Positions 40,966 through 51,753 of a DNA stretch of 64,000 bases are shown here, piece by piece (within the stretch, counting starts at the first letter, position 1; every line of letters begins with the position of its first letter). Position numbers and translations under genes: made by a program. Under the pieces are notes generated by a model. It saw nothing but the letters and a program-made list of their open reading frames with translations. It was not told the origin of the DNA and searched no databases. The DNA comes from Oscillospiraceae bacterium (GTDB taxonomy: Bacteria; Bacillota; Clostridia; Oscillospirales; Acutalibacteraceae): NCBI GenBank assembly GCA_015066095.1, contig SVPC01000005.1, positions 1 through 64,000 on the forward strand, read 5' to 3'.

Positions 40966-41823
40966 TTATATTACCTCCGTTTTATGCCGCGTTACATGGC
41001 AGTTTATGTTTACCGCCACGGGAAGCCCTGCAATATGTGTTGGAAAATATTCAACATTCACAGCCAATGCGGTGGTTTTACCGCCAAAGCCTTGCGGACC
41101 TATTCCCAACATATTTATTTCCTGTAAAAGTTCTTTTTCAAGATTTGCATAAAAGGGATTATCGTTTGGTTTGTTTACTTCTCGAAGTAATGCTTTTTTT
41201 GCGAGTAAAGCCGCTTTGTCGAATGTACCGCCAATACCTACGCCTACAACTACCGGTGGGCAGGGGTTAGGTCCTGCTTCTTTTACTACCCGTTTTACAA
41301 ATTCTTTCACACCGTCAATTCCGTCAGAGGGTGAAAGCATAGCAATTTGGCTCATATTTTCGCTGCCGAAGCCTTTTGGTGCAACGGTGATTTCGATTTT
41401 ATCGCCTTTAACCAATTCAAAATAAATCATAGCAGGGGTGTTGTCGTTTGTGTTCACTCGGTTGAGCGGGTCGCTTACAACACTTTTACGCAAAAAACCT
41501 TCGGTGTATCCTTGGCGCACACCTTCGTTTACAGCGGCGGTAATATCACCTGTGATATGCACATCCTGACCGATTTTTAAAAAAACACACGCAACACCGG
41601 TGTCTTGACATACGGGCACACTTTTTTGGTCTGCGATTTTGTAATTTTCAATTATGTGAGCGAGTATTTCCTTTGCTTGTTGCCAAGTTTCATCTTTGTA
41701 GGCATTTTGTATACATTCCTTTATATCACCGCTCAGGTGACAGTTGGCATCTATACAAAGCTTTTTTACGGTATCGGTAATTATTTTAGCATTTATTTCG
41801 CGCATGGTTTTCTCCGTTTTCAA
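40966..41823 (-). CDS. Class I fumarate hydratase, alpha subunit
   Basis: PVCQDTGVACVFLKIG; NPCPPVVVGVGIGGTFDKAALLAKKALLR. Confidence 0.94.
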   Translation of the reverse strand: MKTEKTMREINAKIITDTVKKLCIDANCHLSGDIKECIQNAYKDETWQQAKEILAHIIENYKIADQKSVPVCQDTGVACVFLKIGQDVHITGDITAAVNEGVRQGYTEGFLRKSVVSDPLNRVNTNDNTPAMIYFELVKGDKIEITVAPKGFGSENMSQIAMLSPSDGIDGVKEFVKRVVKEAGPNPCPPVVVGVGIGGTFDKAALLAKKALLREVNKPNDNPFYANLEKELLQEINMLGIGPQGFGGKTTALAVNVEYFPTHIAGLPVAVNINCHVTRHKTEVI

Positions 41824-41920
41824 AGTTTTTTAAAAATAGGTTTCCTTTGCATACATTGTACCACAATAAAACAAAGATGTAAATTGGTGTAGAAAAATTT
41901 TTGAAAATAGGATATTTTTA

Positions 41921-41956
41921 CATATAGCAAAAGCGAGGTGAATTTCACCTCGCTTT
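41921..41956. repeat. CATAnAGCAAAAGCGAGG...CCTCGCTTT hairpin, copy C
   Basis: CATATAGCAAAAGCGAGGTGAATTTCACCTCGCTTT, near-identical to hairpins at 45906-45940 and 51973-52007. Confidence 0.75.
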
Positions 41957-41966
41957 TTAATTAAAC

Positions 41967-41990
41967 ACATAGAATCGTCCCCTGTGTTAC
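41967..41990. repeat. RAYT/REP-like short repeat, copy C
   Basis: ACATAGAATCGTCCCCTGTGTTAC; matches CATAGAACCGTCCCCTATGTTAC at 45725-45747. Confidence 0.6.
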
Positions 41991-42107
41991 TTTTGCAGGA
42001 AATTAAACACTTTGCATAAAATTTATCGTATGCAAATGGCGATATTCTACATCTGGGCCCTTGATTTGTTAACGGCTTTTTGCTATAATATTAAGCAGAG
42101 AAAGAAG

Positions 42108-42132
42108 AGTCCCATAACCAAGGGACTTTTTT
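42108..42132 (+). terminator. Terminator-like hairpin in the adhE leader (possible attenuator)
   Basis: AGTCCC-ATAACCAA-GGGACT followed by TTTTT, between TTGATT-17-TATAAT (42061-42089) and the adhE start. Confidence 0.5.
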
Positions 42133-42143
42133 CAAAAGTTTGA

Positions 42144-42161
42144 TTGTTAAATTTTTAACAA
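42144..42161. promoter_or_regulatory. Rex operator candidate
   Basis: TTGTTAAATTTTTAACAA, exact fit to TTGTTAANNNNTTAACAA, upstream of adhE. Confidence 0.75.
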
Positions 42162-42202
42162 TCTTTAAACCAAAACATAACCATAACACAGGAGGAACTC
42201 TT

Positions 42203-44836
42203 ATGGAAAAAAACTATCCAATTGTTGATAGTGTAGAGGCACTGCAAACCGCTATTGTCCGTACACGTCAAGCTCAGAAAGCTTTTGCTAACTATACGCA
42301 GGAGCAGGTAGACAAAATATTTTTGGCTGCAGCATCGGCTGCTAATAAAGCAAGAATCTCTCTGGCTCGAATGGCTGTAGAAGAAACCGGAATGGGTATT
42401 ATAGAAGATAAGGTTATCAAGAATAACTATGCTTCTGAATATATTTACAATGCCTATAAGGAAACAAAGACCTGCGGTGTTATCGAAGAAGACAAGGCGT
42501 ATGGCATCAAGAAGATTGCTGAGCCTATCGGTGTAGTTGCGGCTGTTATTCCTACAACCAACCCCACCTCTACCGCAATCTTCAAATGCTTACTTGCTCT
42601 TAAGACTCGTAACGCTATCATCATCAGTCCTCACCCAAGAGCCAAAAACAGTACTATTGCTGCTGCAAAATTGGTACTTGAGGCTGCTGTTAAAGCCGGT
42701 GCTCCCGAAGGTATTATCGATTGGATTGACGTTCCTTCTCTCGATATGACAAATACAGTTATGAAGGAAGCAGATATTATCCTTGCAACCGGTGGTCCCG
42801 GAATGGTTAAAGCTGCTTACTCTAGTGGTAAACCTGCTCTTGGTGTTGGTGCCGGTAATACTCCTGCTATCATTGATGAGTCTGCTGATATCCTTCTTGC
42901 CGTAAACTCCATCATTCACTCCAAGACCTTTGATAATGGTATGATTTGCGCTTCCGAGCAGTCGGTTATAGTGCTTGAAAGCATTTATAATGCAGTTAAG
43001 GAAGAGTTTGCTACCCGTGGTTGCTACTTCTTAAATCCTGCTGAAACTGAGAAGGTTCGCAAGACTATTATCATCAACGGTGCTCTTAACGCAAAAATTG
43101 TTGGTCAGTCTGCCGCTAAAATTGCTGAACTTGCCGGTGTGACCGTTCCCGAAGGCACTAAAATTCTTATCGGTGAAGTTGAAAGCGTTGAGCTCAGCGA
43201 AGAATTTGCTCACGAAAAGCTCAGCCCCGTACTTGCTATGTATAAAGTTAAGACCTTTGAAGAAGCTCTTGATAAAGCCGAAAAATTAGTTGAAGACGGC
43301 GGTTTTGGTCATACATCTTCTGTATATCTCAATCAAATAACCGAAACTGAAAAACTTAATGCTTTTGCGGCTCGTATGAAGACTTGTCGTATACTTGTAA
43401 ACACCCCCTCTTCTCACGGTGGTATTGGTGACCTTTACAACTTTAAACTCGCTCCCTCGCTCACCTTGGGTTGCGGTTCTTGGGGCGGTAACTCGGTTTC
43501 CGACAACGTTGGTGTTAAGCACCTCTTAAATATTAAAACAGTAGCAGAAAGAAGGGAAAATATGCTTTGGTTCCGTGCCCCTGAAAAGGTATATATTAAG
43601 AAAGGATGTTTGCCGGTAGCTCTCGACGAGCTCAGAACTGTACGCGGTGCTAAGAAAGCATTTATCGTAACCGATACATTCCTTTATGAAAATGGCTATA
43701 CCAAGCCCATCACTGATAAGCTTGACGAAATGGGCATTGCTCATACAACATTCTTTGACGTTCAGCCTGACCCTACCCTCAAGAATGCTCAGGACGGCGC
43801 TAAACAGATGGCAGCATTTAAGCCTGACACCATCATCGCTCTCGGCGGTGGTTCTGCAATGGACGCTGCTAAGATTATGTGGGTTCTTTATGAACACCCT
43901 GAAGCAGACTTTATGGATATGGCAATGCGCTTCATTGATATCCGTAAGCGTGTTTACACCTTCCCCAAGATGGGCGAAAAGGCATACTTTATCGCAGTTC
44001 CTACCTCTGCAGGTACCGGTTCGGAGGTTACACCTTTCGCAGTTATTACCGATGGCGAAACAGGTGTTAAATATCCTCTTGCTGACTATGAATTGCTTCC
44101 CAATATGGCAATTATCGACACCGACTTCCACATGAGCGCACCCAAGGGACTTACTGCCGCTTCCGGTATCGACGCTGTAACTCATGCTGTTGAGGCTTAT
44201 GCCGCAATGCTCGCAACCGATTATACCGATGGTCTAGCCCTCCAAGCTCTCAAAAACATCTTCAAGTATCTGCCCCGTGCATACGATAACGGTCAGACTG
44301 ACGTAGAAGCTCGTGAAAAAATGGCTAACGCTGCTACTATGGCTGGCATGGCTTTTGCTAACGCATTTCTTGGTGTGTGTCACTCTATGGCTCACAAGCT
44401 CGGTGCTTTCCATCATTTGCCCCATGGCGTTGCCAACGCTCTCATGATTGAAGAGGTTATCCGCTTCAATGCAAGTGAGGCTCCCGCTAAGATGGGTACA
44501 TTCTCTCAGTATGACCACCCTCATACTCTTGCACGCTATGCTGAAATCGCTGATTACTTAGGTCTTGGCGGCAAAACCGATGAAGAGAAGCTTGAAAACC
44601 TTATCAAGGCTATTAACGAGCTCAAAACTAAGGTTGGCATAAAGGAAACCATTAAAGATTATGGTATTGATGAAAAGATATTCCTTGATAATCTTGACGA
44701 AATGGTTGAACAGGCATTCGATGACCAATGCACAGGTGCAAACCCCCGTTATCCGCTTATGAGCGAAATTAAGCAAATGTATTTGAACGCTTACTATGGA
44801 AAACATTTTGTCGAAAAAGAAATGCCAAAGGCTTAA
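42203..44836 (+). CDS. adhE: Bifunctional acetaldehyde-CoA/alcohol dehydrogenase
   Basis: N-terminal ALDH-like and C-terminal Fe-ADH domains (ALGGGSAMDAAK, GVCHSMAHKLGAFHHLPHGVANAL); start at ATG after AGGAGG. Confidence 0.97.
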   Translation: MEKNYPIVDSVEALQTAIVRTRQAQKAFANYTQEQVDKIFLAAASAANKARISLARMAVEETGMGIIEDKVIKNNYASEYIYNAYKETKTCGVIEEDKAYGIKKIAEPIGVVAAVIPTTNPTSTAIFKCLLALKTRNAIIISPHPRAKNSTIAAAKLVLEAAVKAGAPEGIIDWIDVPSLDMTNTVMKEADIILATGGPGMVKAAYSSGKPALGVGAGNTPAIIDESADILLAVNSIIHSKTFDNGMICASEQSVIVLESIYNAVKEEFATRGCYFLNPAETEKVRKTIIINGALNAKIVGQSAAKIAELAGVTVPEGTKILIGEVESVELSEEFAHEKLSPVLAMYKVKTFEEALDKAEKLVEDGGFGHTSSVYLNQITETEKLNAFAARMKTCRILVNTPSSHGGIGDLYNFKLAPSLTLGCGSWGGNSVSDNVGVKHLLNIKTVAERRENMLWFRAPEKVYIKKGCLPVALDELRTVRGAKKAFIVTDTFLYENGYTKPITDKLDEMGIAHTTFFDVQPDPTLKNAQDGAKQMAAFKPDTIIALGGGSAMDAAKIMWVLYEHPEADFMDMAMRFIDIRKRVYTFPKMGEKAYFIAVPTSAGTGSEVTPFAVITDGETGVKYPLADYELLPNMAIIDTDFHMSAPKGLTAASGIDAVTHAVEAYAAMLATDYTDGLALQALKNIFKYLPRAYDNGQTDVEAREKMANAATMAGMAFANAFLGVCHSMAHKLGAFHHLPHGVANALMIEEVIRFNASEAPAKMGTFSQYDHPHTLARYAEIADYLGLGGKTDEEKLENLIKAINELKTKVGIKETIKDYGIDEKIFLDNLDEMVEQAFDDQCTGANPRYPLMSEIKQMYLNAYYGKHFVEKEMPKA

Positions 44837-44853
44837 TGTTGGGAGGATTTAAA

Positions 44854-45603
44854 ATGAAACTTGATAAAATTATTTCACAAAGCGCTAAAAAAGTCATTTA
44901 TCGTGACGGAGATAAATGTATTAAGATTTTTGCTGAAGGTTACTCAAAGGCTGACGTTTTAAATGAGGCTTTAAACCAAGCAAGAATTGAAACCACAGGT
45001 CTTAATATCCCTAAAGTTTTAGAAGTTACTATGATTGACGGTAAATGGGCTATCGTTCTTGAATATATTGAGGGTAAGACCTTGGCCGAACTTATACAAG
45101 AAAACCCCGATAAAATCGATGAATATCTTGAATTGCTCGTCGATTTACAACTTGAAATGCACTCTAAAACCTGTGCTAATCTTAACAAGTTAAAGGATAA
45201 GATGAATCGTAAAATCAGCGAAACAACCCTGGATGCTACCACCCGTTACGAGCTTCACACTCGTCTTGAAGGTATGCCTAAGCACAAGAAGGTTTGCCAC
45301 GGCGACTTTAACCCGTCTAATATCATTATCACTGCCGACGGTACACCTTATATCATAGACTGGTCTCACGCAACACAGGGTAATGCTTCGGCCGATTCTG
45401 CTCGAACCTACCTTTTGTTTTGTCTGGCAGGAGAAAAAGAAAACGCCGAAAAGTATTTGGATTTATTCTGCAAAAAGAGCGATACTGCAAAGCAGTACGT
45501 TCAAAAGTGGATGCCTATCGTGGCTGCATCTCAGTCAGTTAAGGGCAACGAACACGAACGTGAATTCTTACTCTCTTGGGCAGATGTTGTAGATTACGAA
45601 TAA
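44854..45603 (+). CDS. Aminoglycoside phosphotransferase-like kinase
   Basis: VCHGDFNPSNIIITADGTPYIIDWSHATQGN. Confidence 0.85.
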   Translation: MKLDKIISQSAKKVIYRDGDKCIKIFAEGYSKADVLNEALNQARIETTGLNIPKVLEVTMIDGKWAIVLEYIEGKTLAELIQENPDKIDEYLELLVDLQLEMHSKTCANLNKLKDKMNRKISETTLDATTRYELHTRLEGMPKHKKVCHGDFNPSNIIITADGTPYIIDWSHATQGNASADSARTYLLFCLAGEKENAEKYLDLFCKKSDTAKQYVQKWMPIVAASQSVKGNEHEREFLLSWADVVDYE

Positions 45604-45632
45604 GAACACATATAGCAATTTTTACAAAAAGA

Positions 45633-45654
45633 CATCGCACTCTGAAGTGCGATG
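45633..45654 (+). terminator. Terminator
   Basis: CATCGCACT-CTGA-AGTGCGATG then CCTTTTT. Confidence 0.75.
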
Positions 45655-45689
45655 CCTTTTTAATTTAAAATTAAATTTAAATAGCATAA

Positions 45690-45945
45690 ATATGTGTGTT
45701 TTACAAATAATAGTATCATGAACTCATAGAACCGTCCCCTATGTTACCCCTACAAAATGTTTATAGGAATATATATGAAAGCAACTGGAATAGTTAGAAG
45801 AATCGAGGAATGCGTTATATTAGGACAAAAGTTGTCGAAACTCGCATAAATGCTGGGCTTTTCGCAGTTTTTGATTGGACTCAATTTGCACAAAAACATA
45901 AGATACATAGCAAAAGCGAGGGGAATTTCCCCTCGCTTTGTTGTT
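45690..45945 (+). repeat. spoVT-leader repeat, copy A, with 24-codon mini-ORF at 45775-45849
   Basis: Mini-ORF MKATGIVRRIEECVILGQKLSKLA*; TTTACAAATAATAGTATCA leader match to the spoVT leader; ends with GATACATAGCAAAAGCGAGG hairpin. Confidence 0.7.
45725..45747. repeat. RAYT/REP-like short repeat, copy A
   Basis: CATAGAACCGTCCCCTATGTTAC; internal CATAG/CTATG stem. Confidence 0.6.
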
Positions 45946-46723
45946 ATAAACCTATGTTTTTTCTGTATTGTGTAGGTGTGATTTCAAAGTTTTCTTTAAA
46001 GCAACGGTTAAAACTTCGTAACGAAATAAATCCGCTGTCATATGCACATTGGAGGATAGGAAGTGTGGTATTCTCTAAAAGGTAACACGCATGGCTAAGC
46101 CGAAAATGCATTACATAAGAATTGAAGGAAAGACCGGTGGCTTTTTTAAAGTAGCGTGAAAGATAAGAATAGTCATAGCTCGTTTCTTTTGAAAGATTTG
46201 ATAAAGAACAGTCCTTGCTGAAATTTGTCTCAACAAACGAAAATATCTTATATAATAAATTTTCGTTTTCAAATTGTGTTTTATCATAGGAGGCGGTTTT
46301 GTCAAATTGACCGCACAACGAATACAACACGCCTTTTTTATCGGCAGAGGATGAGGTGATTTCTAAACGAGCAAGAGCATTTACCAAGTATTCATCCGGT
46401 TGAAATTTGTTGTTTTGCGGAAGTTTATAAGATACCTTGGTGGCATAGGCTCGTACAAGATGGGGGGAAAAGATGCAAAGAATGTGCTCGCTTTTTGTCG
46501 AGTCTAAAGAGTGTATTTGATTCGGGAATATAAAAACTGCTTGTTTTTCTTTGATAACAAAGCTTTTGCTATCAATAGTTATTCTCATTTCTCCCGAAAG
46601 AAGAATGATAATCTCAAAGCACTGGTGCAGATGGGGTGGAAAACTGAAATCTCTCCCTTCCTCTATTTTTAGGTAATCGGGTGAGCCTAAATGATTGAAT
46701 TCATAAAACATTTGTATCACCAA
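45944..46723 (-). CDS. AraC family transcriptional regulator
   Basis: Cupin-like N-terminus and C-terminal AraC HTHs (SLSNLSKETSYDYSYLSRYFKKATGLSFNSYVMHFRL). Confidence 0.92.
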   Translation of the reverse strand: MVIQMFYEFNHLGSPDYLKIEEGRDFSFPPHLHQCFEIIILLSGEMRITIDSKSFVIKEKQAVFIFPNQIHSLDSTKSEHILCIFSPHLVRAYATKVSYKLPQNNKFQPDEYLVNALARLEITSSSADKKGVLYSLCGQFDKTASYDKTQFENENLLYKIFSFVETNFSKDCSLSNLSKETSYDYSYLSRYFKKATGLSFNSYVMHFRLSHACYLLENTTLPILQCAYDSGFISLRSFNRCFKENFEITPTQYRKNIGL

Positions 46724-46822
46724 GAAGTCAAATTTTGTCTATAAATTATATGATATATTGCGAGAAAAGTCAAGTTGATTGTTGTATGATTAGAAAAAAT
46801 AAACTGTTAAAAGGAGTTATAT

Positions 46823-48925
46823 ATGAATTATATCTATGCTAAAAAGAAAGCAATAGAAATCACATCGCAAATGACCCCGTATGAAAAGTTATCACAATTG
46901 CTTTATAATTCTCCCGCAATAGAAAGATTGGGTATTAAAGAATATAACTGGTGGAACGAGGCGGCACATGGTGTTGCCCGCGCAGGTATTGCTACTGTAT
47001 TTCCACAGGCTATCGGCATGGCGGCAACCTTTAATCCTGATTTAATAAATAGCGTTGCAGATGCTGTTTCCACCGAAGCGCGTGCTAAATATAATAAAAA
47101 CGTTCAGCTTGATGATTACGGTATTTATAAAGGCTTAACCTTTTGGACGCCAAATATAAACATTTTCAGAGATCCTCGTTGGGGACGAGGTCAAGAAACT
47201 TTTGGCGAATGCCCATTTCTTACTTCTCAGATGGGAAATGCTTATATAAATGGGTTGCAAGGCGATGGTGATTTTTTGAAATCGGCTGCGTGTGCTAAAC
47301 ATTTTGCCGTTCACTCAGGTCCTGAGGCGTTACGTCATTCCTTTGATGCAAGGGTAGGTATGAAGGATTTATGGGAAACCTACCTCCCCGCTTTTGAAAA
47401 TGCCGTTGGCGAAGGTGTTATAGGGGTAATGGGTGCTTATAACCGCACAAATGGCGAGCCTTGCTGTGCGCACAGTTATCTTATGGAGGAAGTGTTGAAA
47501 AACAAATGGAGGTTTGAGGGATATTTTGTTTCGGACTGTGGTGCCATCGCCGATATCAATAAGCACCATAATTTTACCGAAACAATGAAAGAAGCTGCTG
47601 CTGTTTCATTGAAAAAAGGTTGTCACCTTAACTGTGGTGAGGCTTATACTCACCTCGTAGAAGCCTACGAAGATGATCTTATAACCGATGAAGATATCGA
47701 TCGTGCAGTTGAAAAACTTTATTTTGTAAGAGCATTACTCGGCGAGTTTGAAGAAAATCGTCCGTTTAAAGAAATTTCTTACGACAAGCTAGATTGTAAA
47801 GAACATAAAATAATGAATCTTGAAACCGCCAAGCAGGCCTTGGTTATGCTTAAAAACCAAAATAGCTTCTTGCCCATTAAAGATGGCGAGTATAAAAAGA
47901 TTGCCGTTATAGGACCTAATGCGAATTCAATAACAGTTTTAGAGGGGAATTATAACGGTCATGCGTCTGAATATGTTACAGTGGCAGATGGAATGCGTAA
48001 AACCTTTAGTAAAACACAAATTACAGTGGCAGAGGGTTCGCATATATGGAAAGAAGAAAAAAATAATCATGGCGGATTTTTAAATAGTATCAGTGAAGGT
48101 CTTGCGGCGGCAAGCGAAGCAGATCTTACAATTCTTTGCCTCGGCCTTGATCGTAATATAGAAGGTGAAGAATTACCGCTTGATGATGATTTTGCATATA
48201 GGGGAGATAGAAGATCTTTAAGTCTGCCTAAAACACAAATCCGTCTTGCTGAAGCTATTTGTGACATTACCGAAAATCTTGTGGTAATCGTTCTGAGCGG
48301 AAACTCTGTGGATTTAGGTAAAAAGGTAAACGCTCATGCAAAAGCAATAATTCACGGATGGTACCCGGGTGCGGTTGGTGGTCTTGCAGTTGCAAAACTT
48401 ATCAAGGGCGAGTTTTCGCCTTCGGGCAGGTTGCCGCTTACCTTTTATAAGCAGGATAGCAACCTTCCTGATTTTACGAATTACAATATGGATGGCAGAA
48501 CCTATCGCTATTTAAAAGAAGAACCTCTTTATCCCTTTGGTTTTGGACTCGGTTTTAGTAAAATAAATTATAATAAAGCCCAAATCACATTCCGTGATGA
48601 CAAAAAAATTAAAATCAAGGTATCCCTTACCAACGAGGGCGAATTTGATACTGTTGAAAAAATACAGGTTTATGCAAAATTTACCGATAGCAGAACCGCA
48701 ACGCCAAATTACCAATTGTGCGGAATTAAAGCGATGATGCTTAATAGGTTCGAAACTGCCGAAGCAGAAATAGAAATAAATAACTATTGGCTAAAAGCTG
48801 TTTTAGAAAACGGTGAAAGAGTAATGCCTGACGGCGAAATCGAGCTTTTCGTAGGCGGACATCAACCTGACCGTTTAAGCGAGGAATTAAGTGGGTCAAA
48901 ATGCTTAAAAATTTCTGTAAAATAA
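46823..48925 (+). CDS. Glycoside hydrolase family 3 (likely beta-xylosidase/beta-glucosidase)
   Basis: YNWWNEAAHGVARAG; GRGQETFGECPFLTSQMG; FEGYFVSDCGAI; next to xylB/xylA. Confidence 0.92.
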   Translation: MNYIYAKKKAIEITSQMTPYEKLSQLLYNSPAIERLGIKEYNWWNEAAHGVARAGIATVFPQAIGMAATFNPDLINSVADAVSTEARAKYNKNVQLDDYGIYKGLTFWTPNINIFRDPRWGRGQETFGECPFLTSQMGNAYINGLQGDGDFLKSAACAKHFAVHSGPEALRHSFDARVGMKDLWETYLPAFENAVGEGVIGVMGAYNRTNGEPCCAHSYLMEEVLKNKWRFEGYFVSDCGAIADINKHHNFTETMKEAAAVSLKKGCHLNCGEAYTHLVEAYEDDLITDEDIDRAVEKLYFVRALLGEFEENRPFKEISYDKLDCKEHKIMNLETAKQALVMLKNQNSFLPIKDGEYKKIAVIGPNANSITVLEGNYNGHASEYVTVADGMRKTFSKTQITVAEGSHIWKEEKNNHGGFLNSISEGLAAASEADLTILCLGLDRNIEGEELPLDDDFAYRGDRRSLSLPKTQIRLAEAICDITENLVVIVLSGNSVDLGKKVNAHAKAIIHGWYPGAVGGLAVAKLIKGEFSPSGRLPLTFYKQDSNLPDFTNYNMDGRTYRYLKEEPLYPFGFGLGFSKINYNKAQITFRDDKKIKIKVSLTNEGEFDTVEKIQVYAKFTDSRTATPNYQLCGIKAMMLNRFETAEAEIEINNYWLKAVLENGERVMPDGEIELFVGGHQPDRLSEELSGSKCLKISVK

Positions 48926-48943
48926 TGCTTGAAAGGAAAAAGT

Positions 48944-50422
48944 GTGAAATATTTTATTGGAGCCGATTTGGGAACTTCGGCATTAAAATTACTATTAGTT
49001 AAAAGTAGCGGGGAAATAATAAAAACAGCGGTGCGATTCTATTCGGTATATTATCCAAATGCAGGATGGAGCGAGCAAAACCCTGAGGACTGGTGGAATG
49101 CGTTTTTATCGGGCGTAAAGGAGCTCGTACAGGATATCAATCCCGCTGAAATTGCAGGCATCGGGGTAGCAGGACAGATGCATGGGCTTATTGTTCTTGA
49201 TAAGGATGATGCGGTTATCCGTCCTGCCATTCTTTGGAACGATGGCCGAACAAACAAAGAAACGGCATATCTGAACGAGGTTGTCGGCAAAGAAAAGCTG
49301 TCGAAGCTTACCGCGAATATCGCCTTTGCAGGATTTACTGCTCCGAAAATTTTATGGCTTAAAAATAATGAACCTGAGAATTTTTCGAAAATATGCAAAA
49401 TAATGCTTCCGAAAGACTATATAAATTACAAACTTACTGGTGTCCACTGCACCGATTATTCCGACGCTTCGGGTATGCTTTTGTTGGACGTTAAAAATAA
49501 AGACTGGTCGCAAGAAATGTTTAATATCTGCGACATAAGCGAAAATCAAATGCCCAAACTTTTTGAAAGTTTTGAAACGGTAGGCACGGTTCTTCCACAT
49601 ATTGCATCCGAATTAAAGCTTAATGCCAATACTGTGGTGGTGGCGGGTGCGGGTGATAACGCGGCAGCGGCGATTGGCACAGGCACCGTTACCGACGGTA
49701 AGTGTAATATATCTCTCGGAACGTCAGGAACGGTATTCATCTCATCCAATGAATTCACCGTTGATGGAAACAACGCTTTGCATTCCTTTTGCCACGCAAG
49801 CGGCGAGTATCATCTTATGGCCTGCATACTTTCGGCGGCTTCTTGCAACAAGTGGTTTTGCGAGGGTATCTTAAAAACTGAAGATTATGCAGTCGAGCAA
49901 AACGGCATAACCGATAATGACCTTGGCAAAAACGATGTGTTTTTCCTCCCCTACCTTATGGGCGAGCGTAGCCCGATAAACGATACCGATGCACGAGGTG
50001 TTTTTGTAGGACTATGTATGAACACAACCCGTGCGGATATGGTTCAAGCCGTTTTAGAAGGCGTCGCCTTTGCCATAAGAGACAATATGGAAATTGCAAG
50101 AGCACAAGGTATAAATATAACAAGCAGCAGTCTTTGCGGCGGAGGTGCAAAATCAGAACTGTGGCAAAAAATTCTCTGCAATATCCTTAATGTTGAAGTT
50201 TTGCTATTACAGACAGAGCAGGGCCCCGGTTACGGTGCGGCAATGCTTGCGATGGTTGGTTGTGGGGAATTTGCCAACCCAAAAGAATGCGCTGACAAAT
50301 TTGTAAAGTTAAAAAAGACGATAACCCCAAATACCGATATTTCGTTACGCTATGAAGAACGGTATAAAAAATTCAAAGAAATCTATCCAACCGTGAAAAC
50401 ATTATATAAAAAATTGATATGA
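48944..50422 (+). CDS. xylB: Xylulokinase
   Basis: [44 protein letters not shown] start after GAAAGGA; adjacent to xylA. Confidence 0.93.
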   Translation: MKYFIGADLGTSALKLLLVKSSGEIIKTAVRFYSVYYPNAGWSEQNPEDWWNAFLSGVKELVQDINPAEIAGIGVAGQMHGLIVLDKDDAVIRPAILWNDGRTNKETAYLNEVVGKEKLSKLTANIAFAGFTAPKILWLKNNEPENFSKICKIMLPKDYINYKLTGVHCTDYSDASGMLLLDVKNKDWSQEMFNICDISENQMPKLFESFETVGTVLPHIASELKLNANTVVVAGAGDNAAAAIGTGTVTDGKCNISLGTSGTVFISSNEFTVDGNNALHSFCHASGEYHLMACILSAASCNKWFCEGILKTEDYAVEQNGITDNDLGKNDVFFLPYLMGERSPINDTDARGVFVGLCMNTTRADMVQAVLEGVAFAIRDNMEIARAQGINITSSSLCGGGAKSELWQKILCNILNVEVLLLQTEQGPGYGAAMLAMVGCGEFANPKECADKFVKLKKTITPNTDISLRYEERYKKFKEIYPTVKTLYKKLI

Positions 50423-50432
50423 GGAAATGGAA

Positions 50433-51749
50433 ATGAGCGAAATTTTTAAGAACATTCAAAAAATCAACTATGAAGGTAGCCACAGCAAAAACCCGCTATC
50501 ATTTAAATTTTACGATGCCAACCGCGTTATCCTAGGAAAAACCATGCGCGAGCATTTACCTTTTGCTATGGCTTGGTGGCATAATCTTTGTGCCGCAGGT
50601 ACCGATATGTTTGGTCGTGATACGGGTGATAAATCTTTCGGTGCCGAAAAAGGTACAATGGAACACGCAAAAGCAAAGGTTGATGCAGGCTTTGAGTTTA
50701 TGCAGAAACTTGGCATTGAATACTTCTGCTTCCATGATGTTGACCTGGTACCGGAGGCAGAAGATATCAAAGAAACAAACCGCAGACTAGATGAGATAAC
50801 CGATTATATTCTTGAAAAAATGAATAAAACCGGTATAAAATGTCTTTGGGGCACCGCTAACATGTTCTCAAATCCGCGCTTTATGAACGGTGCAGGCTCT
50901 ACAAATTCGGCCGATGTTTTCTGCTTTGCGGCGGCACAGGTTAAAAAGGCACTCGATCTTACTGTAAAGCTCGGCGGCAAGGGGTACGTGTTTTGGGGTG
51001 GCAGAGAAGGTTATGAAACTCTTCTCAACACCGATATTAAATTTGAACAAGAGAATATTGCAAGACTTATGAAAATGGCGGTTGAATATGGTCGTTCCAT
51101 CGGTTTTAAGGGGGATTTTTACATAGAACCCAAACCCAAGGAGCCTATGAAGCATCAGTATGATTTTGATGCTGCAACGGCAATAGGCTTCCTACGTCAA
51201 TACGGTCTTGATAAAGACTTCAAAATGAATATTGAGGCAAACCACGCAACTCTTGCGGGACATACATTCCAACACGAACTGCGCATTTCTGCTATAAACG
51301 GTATGCTTGGCTCAATAGATGCTAATCAAGGGGATTTATTGCTCGGTTGGGATACCGATGAATTCCCCGCAAACGTATACGATGCAACTATGTGTATGTA
51401 CGAAGTGTTAAAGGCCGGTGGTCTTACGGGCGGATTTAATTTTGACTCAAAAACACGTAGACCCAGTTATACTGCCGAGGATATGTTTCTTGCGTTTATC
51501 TTAGGAATGGATACCTTTGCGTTGGGGCTTATCAAAGCAGCAGAGATCATTGAAGATGGCAGATTAGACAGCTTTGTTAAAGAAAAATATTCAAGCTTTG
51601 AAAGCGGCATCGGCAAGAAAATTGTTGATAGTAACACAACTCTTTCAGAACTTGCAAGAATCGCCGAAGATATTGGAGCACCAAAACTTCCTTCAAGCGG
51701 CAGACAGGAATATTTACAAAGTATTCTTAACGAAATTATGTTTAAATAA
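50433..51749 (+). CDS. xylA: Xylose isomerase
   Basis: [55 protein letters not shown]. Confidence 0.97.
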   Translation: MSEIFKNIQKINYEGSHSKNPLSFKFYDANRVILGKTMREHLPFAMAWWHNLCAAGTDMFGRDTGDKSFGAEKGTMEHAKAKVDAGFEFMQKLGIEYFCFHDVDLVPEAEDIKETNRRLDEITDYILEKMNKTGIKCLWGTANMFSNPRFMNGAGSTNSADVFCFAAAQVKKALDLTVKLGGKGYVFWGGREGYETLLNTDIKFEQENIARLMKMAVEYGRSIGFKGDFYIEPKPKEPMKHQYDFDAATAIGFLRQYGLDKDFKMNIEANHATLAGHTFQHELRISAINGMLGSIDANQGDLLLGWDTDEFPANVYDATMCMYEVLKAGGLTGGFNFDSKTRRPSYTAEDMFLAFILGMDTFALGLIKAAEIIEDGRLDSFVKEKYSSFESGIGKKIVDSNTTLSELARIAEDIGAPKLPSSGRQEYLQSILNEIMFK

Positions 51750-51753
51750 GCAG

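Noticed and set aside
42203-44836. adhE codon usage differs visibly from neighbours (more CTC, GCT, AAG, AAC)
   Set aside because: Consistent with translational selection in a highly expressed fermentation gene; not by itself evidence of horizontal transfer.
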